DNA of 64,000 nt, from positions 8,882,501-8,946,500 of the forward strand of contig NZ_CP107799.1 in assembly GCF_041431135.1 (NCBI RefSeq), in the 5' to 3' direction. Positions 18,293 to 25,448 of this stretch are shown here, piece after piece. Position numbers and translations under genes: made by a program. Each line of letters starts with the position of its first letter. Position 1 is the stretch's first letter. This DNA is from Streptomyces sp. NBC_00554 (GTDB lineage: Bacteria > Actinomycetota > Actinomycetes > Streptomycetales > Streptomycetaceae). Below the pieces are notes generated by a model. That model had not been told where the DNA came from. It did not search any database and saw only the letters and a program-made list of their open reading frames with translations.

Positions 18293-19735
18293 TCAGAGGA
18301 TCGCCCCCGGCGTGTATCCCGCGGCCTCCGGGTGCTGCTTAACGATCTCGTCGATACGGCCGACCACCGCGGCGACCTGGTCGGCGGCGGCGCCCGTGAA
18401 GGACAGCTTGTCGGCCATCAGCTCGTCGAGCTGTGCGCGGTCCAGCGGGATGCGCTCGTCCGCGGCGAGCTTGTCGAGCAGCTCGTTGCGCTCGGTGCCC
18501 TGCTCGCGCATGGCGAGGGCGGACGCGACCGCGTTCTCCTTGATGGCCTCGTGCGCGACCTCCCGGCCGACACCCGCGCGCACCGCGCCCATCAGGACCT
18601 TGGTCGTCGCCAGGAACGGCAGGTAGCGGTCCAGCTCACGCGCCACGACGGCCGGGAACGCGCCGAACTCGTCGAGGACGGTGAGGAAGGTCTCCAGCAG
18701 GCCGTCAAGGGCGAAGAACGCGTCGGGCAGCGCCACCCGGCGTACGACCGAGCACGACACGTCGCCCTCGTTCCACTGGTCGCCCGCCAGCTCACCGGTC
18801 ATCGAGGCGTAGCCGCGCAGGATCACCATCAGGCCGTTGACGCGCTCGCAGGAGCGGGTGTTCATCTTGTGCGGCATCGCGGAGGAGCCGACCTGGCCCG
18901 GCTTGAAGCCCTCGGTCACCAGCTCGTGCCCGGCCATCAGCCGGATCGTCTTGGCGGTCGAGGACGGGGCCGCCGCCAGCTGCACCAGCGCGGTCACCAC
19001 CTCGTAGTCGAGCGAGCGCGGGTAGACCTGGCCGACGGAGGTGAACGCCTGCGAGAAGCCGAGGTGCCGGGCGATCCGCTGCTCAAGGTCGGCGAGCTTC
19101 GCCGCGTCGCCACCGAGCAGGTCGAGCATGTCCTGAGCCGTGCCGACCGGACCCTTGATGCCACGCAGCGGGTAACGGCCGAGCAGCTCCTCGACCCGGC
19201 CGTACGCCACGAGCAGCTCGTCGGCGGCGGTCGCGAAGCGCTTGCCGAGGGTGGTGGCCTGCGCCGCCACGTTGTGCGAGCGGCCGGCCATGACCAGCTC
19301 GCCGTACTCACCCGCGAGCTTGCCCAGGCGCGCCAGGACGGCGACGCTACGGTCCCGCACCAGCTCCAGCGAGAGCCGGATCTGCAACTGCTCGACGTTC
19401 TCCGTGAGGTCCCGCGACGTCATGCCCTTGTGGACGTGCTCATGCCCGGCGAGGTCGTTGAACTCCTCGATCCGCGCCTTCACGTCGTGCCGCGTGACCT
19501 TCTCGCGCTCGGCGATCGAGGCCAGGTCGACCTGGTCGAGCACCCGCTCGTAGTCGGCGATCGCGGCGTCCGGCACCTCGATCCCGAGGTCCTTCTGAGC
19601 CCGCAGCACGGCGACCCAGAGCTGACGCTCCAGCCTCACCTTCTGCTCGGGCGACCAGAGCGTGGCGAGCTCGGCGGAGGCGTAGCGTCCGGCGAGGACG
19701 TTGGGGATACGGGGCTTTGCAGGCGCGGCAGTCAC
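18293..19735 (-). CDS. purB: Adenylosuccinate lyase
   Basis: 480 residues from GTG 19735. PurB cleaves SAICAR to AICAR and adenylosuccinate to AMP, releasing fumarate, in de novo purine synthesis. The fumarase/aspartase superfamily signature GSSAMPHKMNT is at 283-293, the conserved histidine block GRSHNVAAQATT near 151-162, and TSRDLTEN near 106. Length matches other Streptomyces PurB proteins. The start codon is only 8 nt from a TATGCT -10 hexamer, so the message is probably leaderless. An integrated element begins about 30 bp upstream, so the upstream promoter context differs from an empty-site strain. Confidence 0.97.
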   Translation of the reverse strand: MTAAPAKPRIPNVLAGRYASAELATLWSPEQKVRLERQLWVAVLRAQKDLGIEVPDAAIADYERVLDQVDLASIAEREKVTRHDVKARIEEFNDLAGHEHVHKGMTSRDLTENVEQLQIRLSLELVRDRSVAVLARLGKLAGEYGELVMAGRSHNVAAQATTLGKRFATAADELLVAYGRVEELLGRYPLRGIKGPVGTAQDMLDLLGGDAAKLADLEQRIARHLGFSQAFTSVGQVYPRSLDYEVVTALVQLAAAPSSTAKTIRLMAGHELVTEGFKPGQVGSSAMPHKMNTRSCERVNGLMVILRGYASMTGELAGDQWNEGDVSCSVVRRVALPDAFFALDGLLETFLTVLDEFGAFPAVVARELDRYLPFLATTKVLMGAVRAGVGREVAHEAIKENAVASALAMREQGTERNELLDKLAADERIPLDRAQLDELMADKLSFTGAAADQVAAVVGRIDEIVKQHPEAAGYTPGAIL

Positions 19736-19743
19736 GTGTACGG

Positions 19744-19749
19744 AGCATA
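19744..19749 (-). promoter_or_regulatory. purB: purB -10 hexamer (leaderless transcript)
   Basis: TATGCT on the minus strand is 8 nt upstream of the purB GTG, so a start site at or next to the GTG is expected and there is no room for a Shine-Dalgarno sequence. A good -35 is not visible; the region 17-18 bp upstream falls inside the candidate attachment core. Confidence 0.6.
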
Positions 19750-19764
19750 CCGGCTGTATATGGC

Positions 19765-19773
19765 GCCTCTGAC
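19765..19773 (+). repeat. Candidate left attachment core (attL)
   Basis: GCCTCTGAC is repeated directly at 35270-35278. It lies 30 bp upstream of the purB start, followed inward by four TGTGAG-type repeats (about 19810-19882) that could be integrase arm sites. Nine bases is short, so chance identity is possible. Confidence 0.4.
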
Positions 19774-19861
19774 GCGTCTACGTCGTCCATGAAATCCACG
19801 GTCAGTGGTCTGTGAGTCCATCCCGCGACACATCGTCTGTGAGACGCGTGTGAGACGGGGC

Positions 19862-19898
19862 GGCCTCGGACCGGTGTGTGAGAGCCCGGTCCGAGGCC
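19862..19898 (+). terminator. Hairpin in the leader of the left operon
   Basis: GGCCTCGGACCGG (19862-19874) pairs perfectly over 13 bp with 19886-19898 around an 11-nt loop, 37 bp before the first gene of the element. It could stop read-through from flanking transcription or act as an attenuator; there is no clear T-run. Confidence 0.6.
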
Positions 19899-19934
19899 TT
19901 GATCCGAATCCTTCTCGATCAAGGAGTCAGACCC

Positions 19935-20318
19935 GTGGAAGACCGTACCGCCCACCCCGACGAGCACCGCACTGCCGTGGTGAACATCTTCATCCACAAG
20001 CCCCTGGAGATCGACGAACCCGACTGGTGCGCCGGCCACCCCGACCCCCGCGCCGGATACAAGGTCGACATCAGCCACGACGGGCCCGAACACGTCATCG
20101 CCCCCGGCGGCCGGGAGGTGTTCCGGGCGTTCCTGACGCAGGCCCCGTTCGCCACCGTCGATCGCAGCGTTGGCCTCTATGTGGAGGTCGCCGACCTCAC
20201 CCGCACCCACACCCCGGAAAGCGTCGAGCAGCTCGCCGACGACCTCACCGCGGCCGCCGTCCAGCTCCGCGAACTTGGCAGCCAGCTCGCCACGATCCTC
20301 GCCGGGGGTGGCCAGTGA
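19935..20318 (+). CDS. Hypothetical protein, first gene of the left membrane operon
   Basis: 127 residues from GTG 19935, with AAGGAG 8 nt upstream, which fixes the start. The protein is soluble and acidic, with DEPDWCAGHPDP near residue 28 and a nearby histidine pair (DISHDGPEH), a Cys/His pattern seen in small actinomycete element proteins of the DUF6907 kind; that family assignment is tentative. The C-terminal half is helical (ESVEQLADDLTAAAVQL). Its TGA overlaps the GTG of the next gene by 4 bp, so translation is coupled to the DUF2637-like membrane protein. Confidence 0.75.
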   Translation: MEDRTAHPDEHRTAVVNIFIHKPLEIDEPDWCAGHPDPRAGYKVDISHDGPEHVIAPGGREVFRAFLTQAPFATVDRSVGLYVEVADLTRTHTPESVEQLADDLTAAAVQLRELGSQLATILAGGGQ

Positions 20319-21082
20319 AGCGCGACCCGCTGCTGTGGGCTGCCCTGGTCGCGGTCCTCGTCGTCCTCGCGTCCGCTGAGTACCAGCTCGCCGTGGCGTG
20401 CGGGTTCGGCCCGTACGTCGCCGCTGGCGTGCCGGCCGCGCTCGACATCTACGCCATCGCCGCGCTCCGGGCACACCGCGACGTCCTCGTCGTGGTCGTC
20501 GTGCTCGTCGCGGTGAACGCGGCGAGCCACCTCGTCGAGGTCGACCTGCTGCCCGTGAACGTGCCCCTCGTCGTGGCGGTATCGGCGATCGCCCCGCTCG
20601 TGCTGTGGCGGGTCCACCGGCTCAGCGAGACCGCACCGTCTGCCTCATCTGTGACGGACGCCGTGCCCGCTGTATCCGAGGCGTACCCGCCCGTCGAGGT
20701 ACGCCGGGATACACCGCCCGTCGCACCGGTCGTCGAGGCGCCCGTGCTGCCCGTCCTCGGCCCGTTCCTGCGCCTGGAAGAGCTACCGCGTACCCCGGCG
20801 TACCCGGACGTGTATCCCGACACTGAGCAGGCGGAACACGACCGCGCCGAGAACGACGTACCCGCCCCGGATACGGACACGGATACACCGGATACGCTCC
20901 CGCTCCCGCCCGGATACGCGCGCGCCGACGGCTCCGAGGACGACCTCACCATCAAGGCCCGCGACGACTTCGAGCAGCTGCTCGCCGACGGCCGCGCCCC
21001 CTCGATCAGAGCCCTTCGGGATACGTACTCCATCGGCCAGCCACGCGCGCAACGCATCCAAGCCGAGCTCATCGGCTCGTGA
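20315..21082 (+). CDS. DUF2637/Spd-like membrane protein with C-terminal helix-turn-helix
   Basis: 255 residues from GTG 20315 (GTGA overlap with the previous gene). Four hydrophobic segments (about 7-25, 30-50, 55-75 and 82-100) resemble DUF2637 proteins of actinomycete plasmids and AICEs, often called Spd (spread). A Pro/Asp/Thr-rich linker follows (about 105-205), then a helix-turn-helix-like end with PSIRALRDTYSIGQPRAQRI. The linker DNA contains eight GGATAC/GTATCC sites encoded with rare codons such as GAT, ACA and TAT. A role in intramycelial spread or element DNA recognition is inferred; the usual partner TraB is absent. Confidence 0.75.
   Translation: MKRDPLLWAALVAVLVVLASAEYQLAVACGFGPYVAAGVPAALDIYAIAALRAHRDVLVVVVVLVAVNAASHLVEVDLLPVNVPLVVAVSAIAPLVLWRVHRLSETAPSASSVTDAVPAVSEAYPPVEVRRDTPPVAPVVEAPVLPVLGPFLRLEELPRTPAYPDVYPDTEQAEHDRAENDVPAPDTDTDTPDTLPLPPGYARADGSEDDLTIKARDDFEQLLADGRAPSIRALRDTYSIGQPRAQRIQAELIGS
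20672..21024. repeat. Cluster of eight GGATAC motifs
   Basis: GGATAC occurs at 20707, 20869, 20881, 20890, 20912 and 21019 and its complement GTATCC at 20672 and 20812, all within 353 bp inside the DUF2637-like gene. The hexamer falls in different codon phases and uses rare codons, which points to selection on the DNA rather than the protein. Such arrays resemble TraB recognition repeats of Streptomyces plasmids in kind, not in sequence. Confidence 0.75.
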
Positions 21083-21225
21083 TCCTCGCCGCGTTCTTCG
21101 GGCTCTCTGCCCTGCTCGGCCTCCTCGGCCTGTGGCTCACCGGCCCCCGCACCGTGCCCGCGATCACCGGCACGTGCGCGTTCATCCTCACCCTCGCCGC
21201 GCTCGGCGTGGCGCTCGTCCGATAG
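21079..21225 (+). CDS. Small two-segment membrane protein
   Basis: 48 residues from GTG 21079, whose first bases overlap the previous stop (GTGA), ending at TAG 21223-21225. The peptide has two hydrophobic helices (about 2-20 and 28-47) joined by a short TGPRTVP turn, so it is a membrane hairpin. It lies between two larger membrane-protein genes, 7 bp before the next start. No family recognised. The tight overlap and uniform codon use support it as real despite its length. Confidence 0.7.
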   Translation: MILAAFFGLSALLGLLGLWLTGPRTVPAITGTCAFILTLAALGVALVR

Positions 21226-21232
21226 GACCGCA

Positions 21233-22018
21233 ATGCCTCCGCTCGACATCCCTACGTACGGTCTCGTCTCCCTCGGGGGCGTCACCGTCGGACTGTCCCT
21301 GTTCGCGTGGGACTTCAGCCGATGGTGGACCAGCCACCCGAAGAAGCGGTTCACGGTCAAGGCCCTGCGCCGCCTCGCCCCGACCCTGCTCTGCCTCTCC
21401 TACGGCACGCTGCTCATCCTCTCGGCCGGCGGCCTCATCGGCGCCATCGCCGACTGGTCCCTGTGGGGCACGAACCAGATCGGTGAAGTCGTCCTCGTCT
21501 ACGGCGTCGGCAGCACCTCGCCGGACGTCACCCGCTCCACGCACCTCGCCCTCACCCCGGGCGGCCACGCGGTCATCATCCTGGCCACGGTCGTCGTGCT
21601 GGCTATCTCGAGCATCCGCGGCCTGCGGTGGGACTTCGCCCGCGGCATCCTCGCCGGGATCAGCCTCGGACTTGCGTCCAGCGTCGCAGGCCTCGCCGGA
21701 TACATCCTCGCGCCCGTCGTGTCGACGCTCGGCGACTTCGTGGCAGGCCTGCTGCGCCTGGTGCTGTCGCTCCTCGCGGGGATCTTCTACGCGCAGCTCC
21801 TCGGCAGGGCCCCGCACTTGATCTACCTAGTGCCCCTCGCGTGGGCCGTCACGGCGTGGCAGATGTCCGATTGGTCCGCCACTCCCCCACCGAGGGGGGT
21901 TGCCCCCGGAAACGACGTTGATGCAGCTCGCAGGCGTGCGCAGGCGAAAGCGGCGTACGACCCGAACGGGGTTCTGTGCACCTACCACGCACCGCGTGAG
22001 GAGGTGAACGACAAGTGA
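21233..22018 (+). CDS. Polytopic membrane protein, unknown function
   Basis: 261 residues from ATG 21233. About six hydrophobic segments are visible (around 12-30, 50-70, 100-125, 135-158, 165-190 and 195-210), followed by a hydrophilic C-terminus with DVDAARRRAQAKAAYDPNG. It ends PREEVNDK, overlapping the next micro-gene by 4 bp. It lies in the same coupled operon as the Spd-like protein, which suggests a shared membrane function, for example spread or surface exclusion. I do not recognise the family. Confidence 0.75.
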   Translation: MPPLDIPTYGLVSLGGVTVGLSLFAWDFSRWWTSHPKKRFTVKALRRLAPTLLCLSYGTLLILSAGGLIGAIADWSLWGTNQIGEVVLVYGVGSTSPDVTRSTHLALTPGGHAVIILATVVVLAISSIRGLRWDFARGILAGISLGLASSVAGLAGYILAPVVSTLGDFVAGLLRLVLSLLAGIFYAQLLGRAPHLIYLVPLAWAVTAWQMSDWSATPPPRGVAPGNDVDAARRRAQAKAAYDPNGVLCTYHAPREEVNDK

Positions 22019-22107
22019 TCGAGCGCCTGTTGAACCTCGTCGCCGCGACCTACGACTACTGCAAGGTCTGCGGATGGTGGGTGAAGGACTGCGGACATCA
22101 GCAGTGA
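22015..22107 (+). CDS. 30-residue Cys/His peptide
   Basis: Begins at GTG 22015 within the GTGA overlap with the preceding stop and ends at TGA 22105-22107. The peptide includes YCKVCGWWVKDCGHQQ, a CxxC followed by CxH, enough to bind one zinc ion. It is the last gene before a strong terminator, so it closes the operon. Only overlap, codon use and position support it, but all agree. Function unknown. Confidence 0.6.
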   Translation: MIERLLNLVAATYDYCKVCGWWVKDCGHQQ

Positions 22108-22123
22108 CCGCGCCACAACGAAC

Positions 22124-22165
22124 CGGGCCCCGCCGTGAATCCCCCTCGCGGCGGGGCCCGTTCTT
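22124..22165 (+). terminator. Terminator of the left membrane operon
   Basis: CGGGCCCCGCCG (22124-22135) pairs perfectly with CGGCGGGGCCCG (22149-22160) and is followed by TTCTT, a good intrinsic terminator 16 bp past the last stop. Confidence 0.9.
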
Positions 22166-22210
22166 GCAAGCAAGTAGACGCTCGGTGACGCTGAACTCAC
22201 AATCGGCAAC

Positions 22211-22822
22211 ATGTGGGAAGTTGCAATGGCCGCTACAGGCTGTCTAGTTGCCCTTGGCGCACTGAGCGTGAGCTACGCCGCGTACCGCCTCCAGCGGCAA
22301 CAGGCTGCACGTTTGACCGAGCGAGAGAGAGCGCTCGATGCAAGGGAACGTACGGCCGATGAGCGGGACTCCCTCCGGCACGCCTCACGCGTACTGGCGA
22401 TGTTCCGCCGAGGTGAATCCCGCCTCCAAGGGGTGGAAGGCCAGTGGTTTTTCCTCGTCTACAACGGCAGCGGCCAGCCGCTGCGCGATGTAGTCGCCTC
22501 ATACGACGGCGTACAACTTGTCTTCAGCGTAGATACCGAACATGTGAGTCCACGCCTAACGCGAGTGGCGGTTGTGCCCTCCGCGCTTTTCCGATCCAGG
22601 CCCCGTCACGCGGTCACCCTGCTCGACTTCACCGATGCCGCCGACCTTCGGTGGCGGCGTAGCGGCAACGGGTCCTTGCAGCGCGGTAGAGAACTACCAG
22701 ATGGGAGCTACGAATGGGGACCGAAGCAGGCTCCCCTCATCGAGGCGCTACCCGTGGGGGCCCTCGATGTGTCCCGGCTCGACGCGATCATTCACGGTTC
22801 TGACGACTGGACCGCAGGCTAG
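22211..22822 (+). CDS. Hypothetical membrane-anchored protein with coiled coil
   Basis: 203 residues from ATG 22211; a second in-frame ATG four codons in has a similar context, and no clear Shine-Dalgarno sequence is visible. Residues about 5-27 form a membrane anchor, followed by a charged helix (about 28-58, rich in E, R and A) likely to be a coiled coil, then a soluble beta-rich domain. Codon use is slightly less GC-biased than the neighbours, which suggests a separately acquired cargo gene. It is isolated between two terminators. No recognised family. Confidence 0.65.
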   Translation: MWEVAMAATGCLVALGALSVSYAAYRLQRQQAARLTERERALDARERTADERDSLRHASRVLAMFRRGESRLQGVEGQWFFLVYNGSGQPLRDVVASYDGVQLVFSVDTEHVSPRLTRVAVVPSALFRSRPRHAVTLLDFTDAADLRWRRSGNGSLQRGRELPDGSYEWGPKQAPLIEALPVGALDVSRLDAIIHGSDDWTAG

Positions 22823-22854
22823 CAACCACGCGTAGTTGCTCGGCCCGCACAGAA

Positions 22855-22894
22855 CGGCCCCCGGACGGGAGACGCGTAACCGTCACGGGGGCCG
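22855..22894 (+). terminator. Terminator after the coiled-coil gene
   Basis: The arms CGGCCCCCGGACGG (from 22855) and CCGTCACGGGGGCCG (to 22894) pair with one bulged A around an 11-nt loop, 33 bp after the stop. Confidence 0.75.
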
Positions 22895-22934
22895 CTCCCG
22901 CCCGCCCCCAGGCGCGGGGTACGGGACGGGCGGT

Positions 22935-23078
22935 CTACCAACTGGTCTTGGTGTAAGGGTGCCAGTGCTTCCCGGCGTGCCCGGCCGGGTCGGTGCAGTG
23001 GACGTGCGTGCGCGGGTGTTCTTCCCAGCAGTAGCCGGAGATCCGACCGCGCCGGCGGGGCAGCGTAGAGGTGCTCAC
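22935..23078 (-). CDS. Small Cys/His-rich protein
   Basis: 47 residues from GTG 23078, chosen because GGGGAGG lies 8 nt upstream. The frame is open further upstream, but that stretch overlaps the next gene. The peptide is basic at the N-terminus (STLPRRRGR), then has CWEEHPRTHVHC and HAGKHWHPY, a dense set of Cys and His that could coordinate zinc. It overlaps the end of the preceding gene by 4 bp, the third of three coupled small genes on the minus strand. Function unknown. Confidence 0.6.
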   Translation of the reverse strand: MSTSTLPRRRGRISGYCWEEHPRTHVHCTDPAGHAGKHWHPYTKTSW

Positions 23079-23275
23079 CGCGACCTCCCCGCGCGGACGA
23101 TCTGGCGGCGCCTGCTCTGCCACTCGCGGCGCAGGGCCCCGGCCCGCGGGCACTCGCGCTCCGGGACCGCCCGGCACGAGTCGCAGCCCGTGCAGTGAGT
23201 CAGCAGCGCCTCGTACTCCGGGGCCGCGATGGGCCGTATGACAAGGGGATAGCGCATGTAGGCACGGCCAGTCAT
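23075..23275 (-). CDS. Small zinc-finger-like protein
   Basis: 66 residues from ATG 23275, which overlaps the preceding stop (ATGA). It contains HCTGCDSC and ECP, four closely spaced cysteines plus a histidine, suggesting a zinc-binding knuckle, followed by a strongly basic tail (RREWQSRRRQIVRAGRSR) that could contact nucleic acid. It belongs to the three-gene coupled minus-strand operon 23502-22935. Not assigned to a family. Confidence 0.6.
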   Translation of the reverse strand: MTGRAYMRYPLVIRPIAAPEYEALLTHCTGCDSCRAVPERECPRAGALRREWQSRRRQIVRAGRSR

Positions 23276-23502
23276 GTCGCGTCGACCCCCGCCCCGGGCA
23301 TCGGCTGGTCGGCGAGCGGGACCAGGTCGTAGGCCTCGCGGCAGGGGCGGCAGGCGAAGTGGTTGCCAGCGGTTCCCGGCCCGGAGCTGTGCTCGATCAC
23401 ATCAATGAGCCGCACGCCCCGCGCGAACCCCTGGTGCCACGCGCACCAGCCGTATCCAGTGGGACTGTTCGCGGTGCCCGCAGTCTGCGTAGGCTCCGGC
23501 AT
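23272..23502 (-). CDS. Small Cys-containing hypothetical protein
   Basis: 76 residues from ATG 23502, with GGAG about 8 nt upstream. It has GWCAWHQGF near residue 20 and HFACRPCREAYDLV near 55, a WCxxH and CxxC pair likely to form a zinc site. It is the first gene of a coupled three-gene minus-strand operon of small Cys-rich proteins. The frame extends far upstream without a better start. Function unknown. Confidence 0.6.
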   Translation of the reverse strand: MPEPTQTAGTANSPTGYGWCAWHQGFARGVRLIDVIEHSSGPGTAGNHFACRPCREAYDLVPLADQPMPGAGVDAT

Positions 23503-23727
23503 GTCGACTCCAACCAGTCGGCCAAGCCCGGGGCCGTTCACGCGGCCGCCGGGTTTCGTTGTGTCTCCCGACGCTAGGAGCGTGATGTGCAGCACAGCCA
23601 GCAATGTGCACCGATGTGCGTAGGTGCACCAGTGTCGGGCCGTGGCTGGTTCGCGGTCTTGACCAGACCTCACCTGCAGAGTGATGTTGGTGCACATCCG
23701 AGCACAACCCACAAGCGGAGGGCAGCC

Positions 23728-23985
23728 ATGGCCTTACAGTTCATCGGCATCGACCCAGAAACAGGGCAGAGCGGATCTCCCACAGCCTGGGTCGACCTGG
23801 AGAACGCCGACATCGTGCTCCAGAGCTACACCGCCGACGACCAGACGCGAACCCAGTGCGTGGAGAACACCGCGCCCGGACACGACCAGGGCATCCCCGC
23901 CCACGAAACGGTCGTCCGTATCCCCGTACACCTTGTGCCACTGCTGAGGGAGGCCTGCGATGCCGCAGAGCGAGCTGCGCTTTAA
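23728..23985 (+). CDS. Small acidic protein, first member of a WhiJ-like triad
   Basis: 85 residues from ATG 23728, with GCGGAGG upstream. It is acidic and mixed alpha/beta (MALQFIGIDPETGQSG), without catalytic motifs. The following two genes encode a DUF6879-type protein and an XRE/DUF5753 regulator, the order seen in WhiJ-type loci, where a small DUF397-like protein and an XRE protein work together in developmental regulation. Its 3' end overlaps the next gene by 26 bp. Partner role is inferred from context only. Confidence 0.75.
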   Translation: MALQFIGIDPETGQSGSPTAWVDLENADIVLQSYTADDQTRTQCVENTAPGHDQGIPAHETVVRIPVHLVPLLREACDAAERAAL

Positions 23986-24493
23986 CGACCTGCTCGAAGC
24001 CGCGCAGCACTCCGCCGTCCACCTTGAAATGCGCGACGTGTACGGCGTGGGCGACGAGGCCGACGACTTCCAGCAGTGGAAGGAGACGGACTGGCGCGAC
24101 TCTGATCCGGGCTCCGCCTACTGGGCACCCTGGGTCGACCGCATCTCCCGGGCGAAAGCCCGCGGCGTCGACGTGCGCCGGGCGCGCATCGTGTCCGAAC
24201 CCGTCACCGACTACATCCGCTACGAGCACGCCGGGACGAGCGTCAACGTGTACGCCGGCGAGCAGGTGCGGTGGCTGCCGCGCCGCCTCGCCGTCGACCT
24301 GCTGCTGCCCGGCTGCGACCTGTGGATCTTTGATGGTGCGCGGGTGCTGTTCAACCACTTCAGCGGAGACGGCGGTTGGGCGGATCCACCCCTCGAACTG
24401 CGCGCCGAGCCCGGCATCGTGAAGCAGTGCGTGGATGCCTTCGAGGCGGTATGGGACCGCGCCACCCCGCACGACCAGTACGAAATCCACTGA
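23960..24493 (+). CDS. DUF6879 family protein
   Basis: 177 residues from ATG 23960, which overlaps the preceding gene. The conserved features I recognise are LLEAAQHSAVHLEMRDVYGV near the N-terminus, the middle segment VDVRRARIVSEPVTDYIRYE, and NVYAGEQVRWLPRRLA, as in DUF6879 proteins found beside XRE/DUF5753 regulators in Streptomyces. No enzymatic residues are obvious. The next gene, 25 bp downstream, encodes the DNA-binding partner. Its role is unknown; signal relay or modulation of the regulator is plausible. Confidence 0.8.
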   Translation: MPQSELRFNDLLEAAQHSAVHLEMRDVYGVGDEADDFQQWKETDWRDSDPGSAYWAPWVDRISRAKARGVDVRRARIVSEPVTDYIRYEHAGTSVNVYAGEQVRWLPRRLAVDLLLPGCDLWIFDGARVLFNHFSGDGGWADPPLELRAEPGIVKQCVDAFEAVWDRATPHDQYEIH

Positions 24494-24518
24494 CAGGAAG
24501 CACCGGACAGGTCAGCTC

Positions 24519-25370
24519 ATGCCCATCTCCCCGTCGTCCTCGGCCCAGGCCGCACGTGAGAACGTGGCCGGTCAACTGCGCGACCTCCGCAAGGACGCCG
24601 GTCTGACGGTCGTCGAGCTGGCCGCCAGCTGCGGCTGGCACCACGCCAAGACCTCCCGCATTGAGAACGCCAAGACACCTCCGTCGCCCACCGATATCCG
24701 GCTCTGGTGCACCACCTGCAAGGCACCGAACCGAGCGGCGGACCTGATCGCCGCATCGCTCAACGCGGAGTCCATGTACACGGAGTGGCGGCGCCGCGTT
24801 CGCCTCGGCCTGCGTCAACTGCAGGACAGCTACGTGCAGTTGTTCCGGTCGACAGGCCTGTTCCGGATCTACTCGCCGACGCTGGTTCCCGGCCTGCTGC
24901 AGACCGAGGGGTACGCGCGCGCCCTGCTGTCCGCCAACGCCCGCCTGCTCGACATCCCTGATGACGCGGCACAGGCCGCCGTGGCTCGCCTCGAACGCTC
25001 GCAGATCATCCATGAGCCGGGGCACCGGTTCGTCCTGTTGATCGAAGAGGGCGTGCTGTACCACCAGTTGGGCGACCATGATGCGATGGCCGCCCAGCTC
25101 GGCTACCTGCTCACCGCGGGGGCGGTGCCCTCGGTGTCGCTCGGCGTCATCCCCAAGGCGACCCAGGAACGGGTCCTGTGGCCGCAGGAACTGTTCCACA
25201 TGTACGACGACACCCTCGTCTCGGTCGAGTTGCTGTCGGCGCAGGTGAACATCACCCAGCCCACGGAGATCGCTCTGTACCTCAAGGCGTTCGAGGAACT
25301 GCGGACCATGGCCGTGTACGGCGCGGACGCGCGCGCCCTGATCGTGAAGGCCATCGACGCACTGCGCTGA
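24519..25370 (+). CDS. XRE family regulator with DUF5753 (Scr1-type) domain
   Basis: 283 residues from ATG 24519. The N-terminal helix-turn-helix (about 12-70) includes LRDLRKDAGLTVVELAASCGWHHAKTSRIE in pieces. The DUF5753 domain (about 95-280) shows the typical VPGLLQTEGYARALL and YHQLGDHDAMAAQL, then VLWPQELFHMYDD. These regulators are numerous in Streptomyces and pair with small DUF397-like proteins. Carried on an integrated element, it may tie element behaviour to host development; this is inference. Chromosomal homologue at 53652-54509. Confidence 0.92.
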   Translation: MPISPSSSAQAARENVAGQLRDLRKDAGLTVVELAASCGWHHAKTSRIENAKTPPSPTDIRLWCTTCKAPNRAADLIAASLNAESMYTEWRRRVRLGLRQLQDSYVQLFRSTGLFRIYSPTLVPGLLQTEGYARALLSANARLLDIPDDAAQAAVARLERSQIIHEPGHRFVLLIEEGVLYHQLGDHDAMAAQLGYLLTAGAVPSVSLGVIPKATQERVLWPQELFHMYDDTLVSVELLSAQVNITQPTEIALYLKAFEELRTMAVYGADARALIVKAIDALR

Positions 25371-25448
25371 ACGTGGCCGCGTGGCCGCTGAACTGCGCCC
25401 GGGGGAAGCGCCTCAGACAACCCGCGAATTCCGTGCGACGGTCACGCC

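Noticed and set aside
20315..21082. Reading the Spd-like gene as a partition or replication-initiation gene because of its C-terminal HTH
   Set aside because: The four membrane segments at the N-terminus fit DUF2637-type proteins better.
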